From: Aphelenchoides besseyi
Taxonomy: Eukaryota; Nematoda; Chromadorea; Rhabditida; Aphelenchoididae
Assembly (NCBI GenBank): GCA_024699855.1
Contig: JAMPIQ010000002.1
Coordinates: forward strand, 9,114,001-9,178,000
DNA: 64,000 bases
Reading direction: 5' to 3'
The translations under genes and the position numbers were made by a program. The notes beneath the pieces are model-generated. The model was not told the DNA's origin. It searched no databases and saw only the letters and a program-made list of their open reading frames with translations. Positions 21,501-30,800 of this stretch are shown here, one piece after another. The stretch's first letter is position 1. Each line of letters opens with the position of its first letter.

Positions 21501-22905
21501 ATTTCTCCATCGTAAATCAACAGATAATCTCCTTCAGCTAATTTGAACAGCGGAATCTAAATACTTCGATTCAGAATATAAATAACATCATCTATTACTT
21601 GAACAGATAACGGCTGCCGTTCTTTATTATCAATAATCCATTTGCAGTTTGTGGAACTACGATATCGATCTCTTGGGTTGAGGTGCATTGGCGGTGAGAA
21701 AGTTCCATTCCACGACTCGAATCTTTGCACACATGATGTTGATTCTAAGCATTCACTAATTTTTAGGAGAACTATTTCGTTTACCTTCTCCAATGTAATG
21801 CAAATGGAATCTACCGATTGATTGCGTTGAATTGTTGACATATTGAATTCGCAAATGACTGCCAGAAGTTTGGATACTTGCCGGCCCATTGCTTCCAATC
21901 GTGTATACTTCTCCTGAATCCAGTCCCTCAATTTTAACGTAACCAGAATCATTGTTTCCAATGGACATTGACTGCAAACAAGTTGAGATTTAACCTTTTC
22001 ATATTTACGTTTAGTCGAATCCGAGTTCCTGGTGTTTGTACAATCTCCCACGAGCAATATGTCGATGGACACGATTTGGAGCCCAAAGTTCGTATGCTTC
22101 CATAGGTTTTGTTGTAAATTGTTTGAAGTTTATCGCAATCACAATTGCAGTTCAGTTCGTCATCTTGATCCTGACAATCGATAATTCCATCACATACTGC
22201 ACTTTTTGGAATACATGCACTATTATCTTGGCATCGATATGAACTCTGGAGGCAACTAAAAGTTTCACACAAGATTGCGTAACTTTCATCGCAATCTTTC
22301 AACTTCCAACCATATTTCGTACGATCGTTGATCTCAATGTCGAGTAATAAACACAATTTTGTTGAGTTAAAAAGCATTGAAAGTTGGGGTTGTAGTTCGT
22401 TCCAAATCGGGTTGTACAGTGGAACTTCTGTTAACGAATCTGCTTGTTTAATTGTTTCCGGTAATGAACCGCTCTCGTCTGATTCAACGTAAAATCCGGT
22501 CCAAAACTGAAGGGTTGGAATTTTGAGATCTCGTAGAGTCAAACTTAAATCTCTTATTAGGAACCAGTTGTCGTTGTGCAATACACGGCTGTTCACGCTT
22601 CTGAATCGATTAGTAATATTCAAGTGTGAATTGGCCTACTTCACTTGAGCACATTTAATTGATGTCTCACGCCAACGATAAACATTGTCGTCGATCACGT
22701 AGAAGCAACGATCACCAACATTCAACCAACCTGAATGTCCGGACATGAATTTCGATTTTCGATGTTTACCTTCCGGACAACCAACTGCGTAATCTCCGAT
22801 GTCATAATTAAATGAGCAAACAAACCGATGAATCAGAAGATAGAAAAAAAGGTATTTCGGAACTAGAACATCTGGAGGTCGCCAAAAAGTGAAATAAAAC
22901 TTCAT
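1..22905 (-). CDS. Giant Uninflatable-like type I membrane receptor (C-terminus beyond window)
   Basis: Role inferred: a cell-surface or apical matrix receptor. The start is ATG at 22905, followed by a hydrophobic leader. Domains read from N to C: C-type lectin, LDL-receptor A, three CUB, two CCP/sushi, two more CCP, two EGF, about three CCP, Ig-like, Eph-ligand-binding-like jellyroll with Eph-like Cys module, Ly6/three-finger, HYR, ephrin-receptor-like GCC2/GCC3 repeats, Ser/Thr-rich linker, a run of EGFs, LamG/pentraxin, HYR, GCC2/GCC3, EGF, one transmembrane helix and a polar tail. I checked splice phase across the three long introns: 18244-20506 gives G|AA, 12233-14577 gives A|AT, and 4499-10252 gives TG|T. 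All three keep the frame, so this is one gene rather than several. Drosophila Uninflatable has a similar lectin-CUB-CCP-HYR-EGF-LamG-TM plan (from memory). One in-frame TAG lies in the lectin domain (22636-22638). Confidence 0.8.
541..4498 (-). other. Receptor segment: EGF array, LamG/pentraxin, HYR, GCC2/GCC3 repeats
   Basis: 4498-3245 encodes a run of EGF modules, for example [27 protein letters not shown] and [14 protein letters not shown], split by 40-50 nt introns. 3128-2540 encodes a LamG/pentraxin-like sandwich over two exons: [14 protein letters not shown], then FAFRVDG and [17 protein letters not shown]. 2370-2100 is an HYR domain with PPTVLQCP at its start and [16 protein letters not shown] at its end. 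1560-560 is a GCC2/GCC3 (ephrin-receptor-like) series with repeated C..C..G.Y/F patterns, such as [11 protein letters not shown] and [17 protein letters not shown] 39-nt intron at 1015-1053 interrupts it. This module order matches the membrane-proximal half of Uninflatable-like and SVEP1-like proteins. Confidence 0.7.
5967..6316 (+). repeat. Left arm of a 350-bp near-perfect inverted repeat
   Basis: This arm is the reverse complement of 6484-6833 over its whole 350 bp. I found one mismatch, in the ttcatta/taataa stretch near 6184. It begins acaaggagtgcgtctg and ends cttttggaggttgc. Beyond each end the identity stops abruptly. Inside it are short repeats of ggccga / tcggcc. The left arm's outer end overlaps the end of the zinc-finger-like open frame (5634-6041). 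I see no transposase, and the flanks (gaagcta / aagttgc) give no clean target-site duplication. It could be a foldback-type or MITE-like element, or a local inverted duplication. Confidence 0.9.
6317..6483. other. 167-bp spacer between the inverted-repeat arms
   Basis: This is the unique loop between the two 350-bp arms. It holds no open frame of note. Near the left arm it reads gagttcgatttc and near the right arm gagaattgaacc. These can still pair partly, so the arms may once have been longer. If transcribed, the whole unit would form a hairpin of about 350 bp with this loop. Confidence 0.8.
6484..6833 (-). repeat. Right arm of the 350-bp inverted repeat
   Basis: This is the inverted copy of 5967-6316, ending ...cagacgcactccttgt. 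It lies between the two coding-like halves of the decayed gene, so the 867-bp unit (5967-6833) interrupts that gene. Near identity between the arms implies a recent origin or ongoing arm-to-arm conversion. An assembly fold-back artefact is also possible, because inverted duplications of this size are a known assembly error. Confidence 0.9.
8334..8401 (-). pseudogene. Decayed second copy of the receptor's EGF exon start
   Basis: On the minus strand, an acceptor-like tract gaattcttcaagtttcag is followed by TTGTGGCTGTCAATCAGGTTGG. This differs at two of 22 positions from the true exon start at 4498 (TTGTGACTGTCAACCAGG...). The acceptor tracts share aattcttca..ttcag. After the CGCQSGW codons the copy diverges and reaches TAA within about 20 residues. 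It therefore offers a second, phase-compatible acceptor inside the 5.75-kb intron. If used, it would give a truncated receptor lacking the LamG, HYR and transmembrane parts. More likely it is a remnant of a local duplication. Confidence 0.55.
8691..9063 (+). CDS. GTF2A2: Transcription initiation factor IIA small (gamma) subunit
   Basis: TFIIA-gamma binds TFIIA-alpha/beta and TBP on TATA promoters in the nucleus. Two exons, 8691-8867 and 8911-9063, are joined across a 43-nt intron (gttcgt...gatttag). They give 109 residues, the same length as the human protein. It opens [16 protein letters not shown], continues with [12 protein letters not shown], and ends in the beta-barrel half with [18 protein letters not shown] and VACDA. 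These are the family's most conserved runs. The ATG at 8691 fits the universal MSYQ start and is preceded by an acceptor-like aaaactttcag. The gene lies antisense inside the receptor's 5.75-kb intron, 156 bp upstream of STARD7 on the same strand. Confidence 0.95.
9220..10101 (+). CDS. STARD7: START-domain lipid transfer protein, STARD7-like
   Basis: STARD7 carries phosphatidylcholine to mitochondria. Exons 9220-9645 and 9685-10101, separated by a 39-nt intron, give 280 residues. The N-terminal 75 residues are basic with few acidic residues ([14 protein letters not shown]), fitting a mitochondrial presequence. The START domain follows: W..I...[69 protein letters not shown] and [10 protein letters not shown]. 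The FPxPMxxRxYVY and ENGFDY runs are typical of STARD7. AATAAA lies at 10188-10193. The ATG is preceded by ttgtttaggca, an acceptor-like site, which could mark a 5'UTR intron or trans-splicing downstream of TFIIA-gamma. Confidence 0.9.
10253..12232 (-). other. Receptor segment: HYR end, Cys-rich block, GCC2/GCC3 repeats, EGF, Ser/Thr-rich linker
   Basis: 12232-12004 continues an HYR-like (immunoglobulin-related) domain begun in the 14.6-14.9 kb exon. It contains QCPEQHYV and a [11 protein letters not shown] end typical of HYR. 11.97-11.37 kb encodes a Cys-containing block that I cannot assign. 11.28-10.96 kb holds ephrin-receptor-like GCC2/GCC3 repeats such as [22 protein letters not shown] and [10 protein letters not shown]. 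10.83-10.49 kb is a Thr/Ser-rich run ([13 protein letters not shown] and similar), probably an O-glycosylated stalk. 10.44-10.25 kb is an EGF-like exon whose last codon is split TG|T with the exon at 4498. Confidence 0.6.
13114..14413 (+). CDS. Wnt ligand, nested antisense in a receptor intron
   Basis: Secreted, lipid-modified morphogen. Seven exons (13114-13187, 13228-13457, 13495-13723, 13779-13860, 13902-14000, 14045-14106, 14149-14413) sum to 1041 nt, giving 346 residues, which is normal for Wnt. There is a signal peptide, then the WW pair after the leader and [15 protein letters not shown]. Next come [22 protein letters not shown] and CADNVRYG. The palmitoylation-site motif CKCHGVSGSC keeps its Ser. 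The C-terminal Cys domain is [31 protein letters not shown]. Introns are 37-55 nt. The WW motif is completed only if the 40-nt intron 13188-13227 is removed, which fixes the first junction. I cannot assign the Wnt subfamily safely. Confidence 0.95.
14930..15200 (-). other. Ly6/uPAR three-finger domain inside the receptor
   Basis: About 75 residues carry ten cysteines in the Ly6/uPAR order. They open with [12 protein letters not shown], run through TCDVDERC and RKSCEKNC, and end in [10 protein letters not shown], the CC-x4-CN finish that closes a three-finger fold. The domain sits between the Eph-like module and the first HYR domain in one uninterrupted open exon (down to 14578), so it belongs to the receptor and is not a separate gene. 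Ly6 domains usually occur as small GPI-anchored proteins or TGF-beta receptor ectodomains. Finding one inside a CUB/EGF/HYR receptor is unusual. Ligand binding is possible but not shown. Confidence 0.6.
15230..15962 (-). other. Eph-receptor-like ligand-binding jellyroll plus Eph-type Cys-rich module
   Basis: Exons at 15962, 15870 and 15775 downwards, spliced in phase, give [10 protein letters not shown], then [17 protein letters not shown], then [18 protein letters not shown] and ISVDTKG, ending in [15 protein letters not shown]. This ordering matches the ligand-binding domain of Eph receptors as I know it: a GW start, a W..W.....A..VE/IE strand, a C..C...LYY strand, an F..(I/V) strand and a C-x-x-V exit. 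The next stretch keeps the Eph module's spacing: [31 protein letters not shown] 41-nt intron (15447-15487) lies between the two. No kinase is seen in this window. The alternative is an unrelated galactose-binding-like domain followed by a sushi/EGF pair. Confidence 0.45.
15963..18243 (-). other. Receptor segment: CCP, EGF, CCP and Ig-like modules
   Basis: From 18243 downwards come two CCP domains, one with [17 protein letters not shown]. Two EGF modules follow, near 17.73-17.63 kb ([18 protein letters not shown]) and near 17.57-17.48 kb. The second starts with the [11 protein letters not shown] pattern of a calcium-binding EGF. CCP-like modules at about 17.35-16.65 kb include [12 protein letters not shown] and CQNNEWHVE. 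At 16.45-16.07 kb there is an Ig-like fold: LYCELSP in the B strand and [12 protein letters not shown] in the F strand, the D-x-G-x-Y-x-C signature. Introns between these exons are about 40 nt. Exact domain limits are by eye and the weaker CCPs are uncertain. Confidence 0.6.
19380..20317 (+). CDS. GCH1: GTP cyclohydrolase I, nested antisense in a receptor intron
   Basis: Converts GTP to dihydroneopterin triphosphate, the first step to tetrahydrobiopterin. Five exons (19380-19511, 19594-19780, 19825-20022, 20065-20149, 20188-20317) give 243 residues, close to the 250 of the human enzyme. The N-terminal 45 residues are a variable acidic/Ser leader. The catalytic domain has [13 protein letters not shown], then [12 protein letters not shown] and [12 protein letters not shown], which supply the zinc Cys, His and Cys. 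Between them lie [34 protein letters not shown], and then TSCMLGVFR. The ATG at 19380 is the first in frame. The gene lies inside the receptor's 2.26-kb intron (18244-20506). Confidence 0.95.
20507..22146 (-). other. Receptor segment: three CUB domains then two CCP/sushi domains
   Basis: CUB domains are recognised by a Gly-x-Ile/Phe-x-Ser-Pro start and a CxW pair. Examples are [13 protein letters not shown] near 22.07 kb, NGTFSPP with STNCKWII near 21.65 kb, and GQIQSPGF with FECSWFI near 21.23 kb. Two CCP modules follow, one near 20.92-20.73 kb and one near 20.66-20.51 kb. Each shows the Cys..Cys..G.W..P.Cys pattern, for example [19 protein letters not shown] arrays are protein-protein interaction modules in extracellular proteins. 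The exon ends at 20507 with donor gttggt, in phase with the exon that resumes at 18243. No catalytic domain is visible, so an adhesive or scaffold role is inferred. Confidence 0.7.
22243..22905 (-). other. Receptor N-terminus: signal peptide, C-type lectin domain, LDL-receptor A module
   Basis: The first exon encodes a leader rich in aromatic and aliphatic residues, then [17 protein letters not shown], the opening of a C-type lectin fold. The rest of the fold follows: a WTG motif, then three cysteines ending at [12 protein letters not shown]. All four lectin cysteines are present only if the KCAQ segment is kept. An LDLa module follows, with the usual six Cys and the acidic [16 protein letters not shown] end. 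Between KCAQ and the downstream ANSHLNIT strand lie nine extra bases, GTGAAGTAG (22644 down to 22636 on the minus strand). They contain an in-frame TAG. No GT-AG pair of normal intron size bridges the two halves in phase without deleting the lectin cysteine. Confidence 0.65.
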
Positions 22906-24638
22906 TGCGTCTAAAAATGAAGTAAACGATGAAAATCGGAGTTACACGTGTTATTGTAAGAAAGCAACTCGATTATTACTTCCGTTTGATAACACAAAGA
23001 ACGATGTAAATGATGCAAATAACAAGGAACTGCAAAGATTAATAGCATCCGGTTTCGATTAACAAGCAAATGGGCGTTCACCGAAAATCGTTTTTTGTTT
23101 TACCACCGACTAATTCGAATTAGTTGCACGAAATTACAATCAACCTCCGGCGTTCACTTTAAGTTGCCGAGAATTCTGAGTCTTGCTTTCGCAATCTCTG
23201 CTTAAAGAACTAGAAAACTGTGATCTCTTTTCATTTCGACTTTTACCTTTACCACCAGTTAATTGTTAGAACAATTTGCCTGCTGAGACCCCACAAATGA
23301 TGTTCGTTTTTAGGGTCTAATGACTACTTCATGTGCCCCCTTGGAAGATTTCAATGTTGTTGTGTTATCACAAGACGTAAATAAACACTCTTGTTGCGAG
23401 GATTTGAGAGCCCAATATCAGTTACGCGTATAACTCGGATTCGCAACAAACTCCGCTCATAATGTGGTTAACAAGAAAGTGAAAGATGTGCACGTGCAAT
23501 CAAAACTTTCCGAACTAATTTGCTTTGATTTAGCGCATCGCAAAAGGTAAAAAGAGTCAAACCAAAAAGACGTGTTAATCACACACAACCCGTCGACATC
23601 ACTCTCGATACAGCCACTCCTTTTCTCCAGTTGCTTTTCGTCGTTGATTTCGTTCTCTGTCGCAATCAGTCGCCCGTCGAACTTGAAAGTTAAAAAAGCA
23701 ATCAGGCGGATTACCGATTCAGTTTTAGTTCTGACTTTCGATTTTTTGAATTCGGACATCTTTTTCTTGATTATTCAATCCTATATAACCTCCGAACGAG
23801 ATTCAACTGGTTGGCAATTCACCTAAAGAATTATTTCTGCAGAGTTTGCTCTTCAGTTTGAAATGGTCGTGGCATCTTCGTGCGTTGTTCAAGCGATTTT
23901 AGTTTTATATTTATTATACACAAACAAATAAAAAATGTAAGCTTTGATCCTGGCAAATGAACGGAAGTAATTCGACGGAAAACAATGTGATTAGCTACAG
24001 AGATAATGCTCCGCAAAACAATAAGGCAGCAAAAATGTTTAATAATTAAACAAAAACGGGTTTCCTCCGGTGCGACAGAACGAACTCAACAAGTAGTGAA
24101 ATTCGGCATGACGATCAAAAACGTGTGAACTTTCGAGGAATTGAGCTGATGAATTGAAATCTCGAGTTTAAGAAAACTACGTACATTCACTCTACTGCCA
24201 TTGGTTGTGATGATACGGCGTACAAGTGAATCTAATCGAACTGACAAAACAACTCCAAGTAATAACTGGCCCTTAGTATGTGGGCAGATCAAGTAAGAGA
24301 TTAAAGAGAAAGATGATACAACTAGAACCTAAACGGCAGTTTTGTTTGGATACAGACTGTGTTTGCATAAGAGTAGATTTGCGCGACAATCCAAAACACA
24401 AACGATAAGGCATCATATGTTGTTTTTTAAACAAATTGGCAGATCTGTGGCTTCAAAATTTGTTTACTGAACTTCTAACAAAAAGAACTACAAAACAATG
24501 GAGACAAACAAATCGCCATACAGAAATGCCATTTTGAATTAACAAAAAAATTGAAAATGATGAACAGTGTAGAAATTACTATTATTAGGTTCTAACCATC
24601 AAATAGAAACACCGGAAGAGAAAAAAATCGACCATGAT
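22906..24638. other. Intergenic, between receptor start and Ca2+-ATPase A end
   Basis: 1.7 kb with only short, compositionally biased open frames on both strands, none with a recognisable motif. It should contain the receptor promoter near 22.9-23.2 kb and the 3'UTR of Ca2+-ATPase A near 24.0-24.6 kb. AT-rich stretches such as ttatatttattatacacaaac near 23.9 kb may belong to that 3'UTR. No tRNA, repeat or element was seen. Confidence 0.6.
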
Positions 24639-24857
24639 TTAGACCGCACTAACCGCATCGTTTTGTCGTGAGTGTGATCGAGATCGAGTGACTCCTAAAA
24701 GAAACGTAAATTAACGAACTCAACAACTTGGCATACCTTCTTGTTCTACTTGTAGTTTTAACTGCCGACTGATTTCGCGCAAACGTGCGGCACTTGGTCC
24801 GGTCAATGATGGCTCACGACGATCCAGTCCTTGTTGGAAGGCTTTGACCACACGAAT
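24639..24857 (-). CDS. PMCA-A alternative C-terminal exons 2 (short tail, PDZ-like end)
   Basis: Exon 24737-24857 starts [15 protein letters not shown] after acceptor gttttgtag. It is spliced (donor gtatgc, 42-nt intron) to 24639-24694, which ends ...NDAVSAV with TAA at 24639. Junction phase 1|2 is consistent (G|GA). The last residues S-A-V fit a class I PDZ-binding C-terminus (Ser at -2, Val at 0), as in the b-type tails of mammalian PMCAs. The two tails would thus give pumps with different anchoring. Confidence 0.7.
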
Positions 24858-27800
24858 CTACAAAACATCAATGATACGCAATCCCAAAACAAATTTGAAG
24901 CAATTTTTTGCAAAAGTATCACGTCAAAACCGAAGGCAACCCCATGATTTTAAGAACACAAAACACCAAAAACAACAGAGCAAACCGGGAAACGAGTATC
25001 TCAGTTCTTCAACTGTTTCGTTCAATCGACCAAATTCTACGATTGTAACTGAAGAAAATAAATACAAAATTAGACTTGAGATACGCATTTTGGCCTACGG
25101 AATGTTCAAAGAGTCATAATCGTTGTCTGAATCTCAAATAACGTGGCAATAGATTTCGTTCACTTCTGTTGACTAAATTTGATCCAACGGTCTAACTTTG
25201 TCGTTTCATCAAAAACCCAACACAAAACAACCAGTTACGATTGTACGAACAGTTATTCCAATTGTTGTTAGTGGGCGTTCCGTTGATTTCTCTTTAGTTT
25301 ACAATCTTACAAACACAACGTTGAGAAAGAGAAGAAAATAGCTCACTCCAACTTCGATTCAAACTATTCGTCGAACTTTTAAAGTAACATAGCCGACCAG
25401 AACGTCGTCTATCCTTCACCATTCCCAAAACAATAATCTTCCAAGTCCAATTTTTTTTCAACAAAAAATTTGAAGTTTAAAACTACTTTTTTCAACTTAT
25501 TTGCGTTCTCCCTCGAGCTCAACAAAACTTAGGGACCGTCAATACACTAACATCATCACACACAGACACGTATACAATCCGTCGAACATTGTGAAAAAAG
25601 TTTCGCTTGAACTAAAACTCCAAAGCAAAAGAAACTGAAAAGAACAAAGAAACTGATTAAAATGTGCATCAACCACCCAAAAACTAAGAACCACAAGTCC
25701 CACCACTGGAACTGTGCTCTCCAAACTTAAAAACCTATAACGTTTGCAACTCAAAGAAAAAATAGAAACGCGTTAAGATGTTCGTCAGACCAGAAAAAGC
25801 ATAACCACAAACTTGTTGCTATAAATCGTCAATTTCGAATAGAGCTTACAGCTTGATCTGTTGGTGCAGTGCTCTGGGGCACAGGAATGAGGTGCTCTGA
25901 ACAACGATCGCCACCAATCACCTGCAAACCGTTGAACGATATCCGCAAAGTTCAAAAAACGAATTTCAAGAACTAGGAAATGATCATCTGCACTGTGCTC
26001 TGATTAATTTTTATGCTTCTGAATCAACTCACAAGCCGCTGAACGAAAAACTACGCTTCGCACAAAGTTTTCGTAACTGCTGCCAATGTGCAACGGATCG
26101 ACTTTTTGGCGTCAAAAATCGACCACCGAATCCGATGCACGTTCGTCGGTCGAGAGTGAATTGCAGTGAAATAAACGAACTTCAAAATTCAACCGACTGC
26201 GCGCACAACTCGAATTTGGTAATCACTTTTTCGACATCACAAACAATCAACACGACTACCAAACAACGACACCTGAACGAACAATACAAAACCAACAAGA
26301 AAACACAAACACAAGAGGAAACCTGAAAACTCGTCTTGATCAATGCGATAAATCTAAACGCAGACATACGATTAATGTGTTTTATTGAACTTCTCATAAG
26401 CGATATTATGTCAATTAAACTGCAAAGAGCCTACAAGACCAAATAGTTCATGTTATGAATTGAAGAGTGGTTAAGTTCCCACCGCCGAGTTAAAGAAAGA
26501 ACAACAGTTTTGAGTAACAATAAGAGAGCGAAATTTATGAAACAACAAGAATTCTATCGGAGCAAATTTGCTCGCAACCCAATTGTCAATTCAGAATGCG
26601 CCTTAAAGTCCTGTTGCTTTCAATTGGACTGCGTGCAGCATTACAATCAAAGTGATGTCATCTAATTGGACTAGGAGTGAGATTGTTGGACATCAGTTGA
26701 CCGCTTCTAACTCTACGAAAAGTTCACCGGGCAAAAACAATCAATTAAAAGTCTGAAGTAAAAGTTTCAATGACATACAATTGCTTAAACAACACCATTC
26801 AAGGCCTATTTTCTACCCAATTCAAAAAACAATCATTGCTCGTGTTCTTCGACTTTTCATCGACAACACTTCGTTTTATCGTTGCTACGGTTTTCAGTAC
26901 GAAAATGATCCTTAAGCGAATTTGGTAGCTGACGAAAGAGGAAATTTACCCTGAAGAGAAGGCGCTTGAATACGAAAAAGCGCTCTAATCAACGACCCGT
27001 AATCGAAAGTAAATAAATGCAAATCAATGGCTTAGAAGATGATTCATTTGTGAAATTGGATAAACTTGTAAAAGAAAGAAGACATTTTGGCGATCTAAAG
27101 TCCACAGTCGGATAAGTTGTAGTCACCGGTGTTGTAAAATTGAAATCAAAATGCGGAAAAACTATTCATTTTGGTTAAAAATTTGGCAAACAAGAAAGTT
27201 TTCGAGGACGATTTGATTGAACAGAACAATTAAACATGAGCAATAGAAACAGGTGCATCTAAAGACATGGACTTGCCAATATGGCGTGTAACACTGGACC
27301 GAACGCCGGTTGATGGACTCCATTGCTGAACAAGAGGAATCTTTTCAACCTTATCCGGCGGTAAATAAGCGGTTAGATTATTAGCGGCGGTGGGACTTAG
27401 AGGTGGTTGTTCGTATCGTCCACCACACGCACCGTAGCGACCGTTCTCCACAACCACGGTGGCCGATTGACCAGCCGTATTGGCGAGAACATTGCCGTTT
27501 GGTGGTCCGGTAGTCGAACTATTGGAGTTTTGAACGTGCAGGGATTTGTGTTGTTGACTAGGAACATAGATGTTGTTAACAGCACGGCGATTAAAGCCAA
27601 TCAACCCATCAGCCAACTGCGACGGCCCATTACTTAGACGTGCCGGAATAGCAACACCGCCTAGACCTCTCATGGAATGCAGTGATTGAGATGACGTAGT
27701 GGAACGACGTTCATCAAATTCATCCAATGTCGAACGGAAGGCTTTCACAACGCGCAGCTGTAGATGCAAAACGAAAGTTAGGACAAAAACCGTAGACAAA

Positions 27801-30800
27801 AAGTTGAAAATTTGTATTATTATTTAAAAAGGGTAGAGATCAAAACTATCAGCAAGCGAAAGCGACTGTTTGTCGGTTATATAAGCCTTTTTCGAATCTA
27901 TTGGTTAAATAAGCTATTTTCTACTCTACATTACTCAGCGTCTAATATCGCTTAATGATCGAACTCGTAGCAAATGAAAAATAGGTCAACTTTCTCGTTA
28001 CCGCCACCCAAAACCATTATTACGTACACGAAAGAAAATGCAGTTATCTCCCACACGTAAACGAAAACTCAGTAAGCAAAGAATATTTTTGAAAGTAACG
28101 CAAATACGAAAAAGAGCTCATGTTTAAATTTGTCTTCACATGAAGCCCATGAACTTTGAAATCAACTACTCACAAACAGTGCAGTGTTACGACGATCAAA
28201 TCGATAGGTTACAGAAGAGCGTGTGAGTGCGTGGCAGAGTGAAAAGTGCAACATCAGCGACATGATAAAAAACAATGAGTAGAACGATTATGGAATTGAA
28301 ATTTGACTTCAGGTCGATTACCAAATAATCAGATGCCTATACACTCACATCACAGGTTCACAGCCATCGAAAGCGAAAACAACTCGAAAACAATCTTTCC
28401 ATTCTGACAACAACTAACAATGACAATAATCTCTAACTCTGAACGCTTATAACACATGATTGACAATTGGATACCTCAATTGACACTTTGAACGTAAATT
28501 CAAGCCCAATGTCGCGACTGTTTCAAACTTTTTTCCTCTTAAATTAAATGTCCGTCGACGTCGAATTAATTTTTCAAACTACACAACAAATCAATTGAAT
28601 ACGATGAAACAGCAATCGCACCATAACAAAACATATTTTTAGCACGACTCGCCTCTCACGTGCACATGACAGCATTAACTGAGGCATTTAACTGAAAAGG
28701 CGTTGTGTTTGGCATAATTACGTGCTTGTGTCTAAGATCCTTCAACGGCATACCGCGTGTTTGAACATAAAGGTAAGCAATTAAGTTGAAATGTTTCACA
28801 AGTGGGAGCCGTTGAAAAAACAATAGACGAGTCGCCACTTATCCCCCCATTCATTTAGCAAACTTTTTGCTAAAGAGCAAAGTTCATGGTCTTAAGTGAG
28901 ACAACTTCTAAGTTCATTTTAGCCCTCAACTTTAATTTACTTTCAGTCTTGAATGTAGCTTCTTCAGTGGCGAGAAACGAAAAAGACCTCCGAACCATCA
29001 TTAACTACGAATAACACTTTTCAAATGAGCAAAATGGAGTCGTGTCACATCTCTACGTCTTTCAATTCGATCGAAAACCGAAGAACATAAACCGTCAAAT
29101 TGTTAAACACCATCAGAAAGATTAGTATCATACGGTCAAACAAATTGGAAACAAAAAACTCGTCTTCTCCGTTCAGTTTTCGCGTGATTAAAAGGCAAAC
29201 CAAAATTAGCGTTGTTTTATGTTTTCACACGTTTTGTCAATAAAAAACGAGACAGTACGACGAGGATATCGTAAAGTGATCACGTCAAAATGGCTGTTGC
29301 CTTACAATTTTTTCGGTTCACCATTTTGCACCTTAGATGACGTTCAAACACAAAACAACCGTCAAAGTTCGATAGTCATTTCTCAATTTCGTTCATGTTA
29401 CTCTTTTGAGTGTAATTTCAATTGTTAAATTTTAAAAGTTTTTGAGGAAATCTTCGGCTATCACCCACCTGAGTTTGTAGACGAGTCAGTCCGCGAATCC
29501 ACAGAATCTGTCCGGAACGTTTTGTGTGTGTTTCGGGATCGTCGTCGTTGTTGAAAATCTCGTCTGCCGATTCCACTTCACCGCTTCCAATCGTGAAACT
29601 ACGCGGAATTCCACTCGTCGGAATCGATGTGACAACCTTAAATAAGAGGATATGTGGAAGAGGTGCTATCAAACATACCTGCCCCCAGAGTAATCCACCA
29701 ACACCGAATGCCAAGCACCATAACCATTGCTCCAAATTCAACGGCGCAGTTGAGAACCAACGACCGCCGAACTGCACAATGATCACTTGACAAATCATAG
29801 TTGTAATCCATATACAATAGTAAATTGGATTGGTGAATAGTCCCTAAACACAATCAACTTATTGCTATTTTGCAGCAATTAAATTTACTTGAAAAACATT
29901 ACGTTCACCGTGGATTTTACGAGCATTGATTTCATTGAAAAGAGTCATCATAACAAATGAGTTGAAAACGATCGTAAAATGTTCGGATGGTGGTGCATGT
30001 AGAGGCGCCCATCGTCCGTTATCGATGCCAAAAAGTCTCTCGCCTAAAATAAGTTGTCGATCAATCCAAATGCATCTTTGTATTTACCGAGGAAGATCAA
30101 AACGAACATGATCGTCAACTGATACAACGCATGACCAAGAATGTTTTTGCTCATTGTACGAGAAATCAACGGACTTGTACGACCATAGGGTTTTCGTTTC
30201 AAAAGCTCGACAGTTGGCATCTCAGTTGCCAGTGCCAAGGAAGCCAATGTGTCCATGATCAAATTAACCCAAAGCATCTGAACGGCTTTTAACGGAGTGT
30301 CTTGAATGGCACAAGCGCCGACAAATGCAACAACCACAGCGACTACATTCACGGTAAGTTGGAATTGCAAGAACTTAGCAATCGAATCGTAGACGTTCCG
30401 ACCCCACATCACGGCTTTGACAATCGACGTGAAATTGTCATCAGTCAAAATGATATCACTCGCTTCTTTTGCGACATCCGTTCCAGCAATACCCTAGAAA
30501 ATAGGACTGTGAAGGTTCTTTAACAACTGACTAACCATTGCAAATCCGACATCTGCTTTCTTCAACGCAGGACCATCATTTGTACCGTCGCCGGTTACCG
30601 CAACAACTTCGCGATTTTCACTGATCTTACTATCAATAATACCCTTTACAAGAACATATTTGTCGGATGGTTGAGCACGAGCAAGAACACGTAGTTTGGG
30701 CCAAATTTGATCTAATTTTGCTTGGCTGACTTCTCCATCCTCGTCACGAATTCGAGCATTGAAATCTTTTCCTTCTAGCGCAATGAAATCTTCTCCGGGC

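Noticed and set aside
30567..30605. Gly in place of Ala in the PMCA-A hinge motif ([10 protein letters not shown]) as a catalytic oddity
   Set aside because: Gly is the usual residue in plasma-membrane Ca2+-ATPases. Ala, seen in paralogue B, is the SERCA-type form and also functional.
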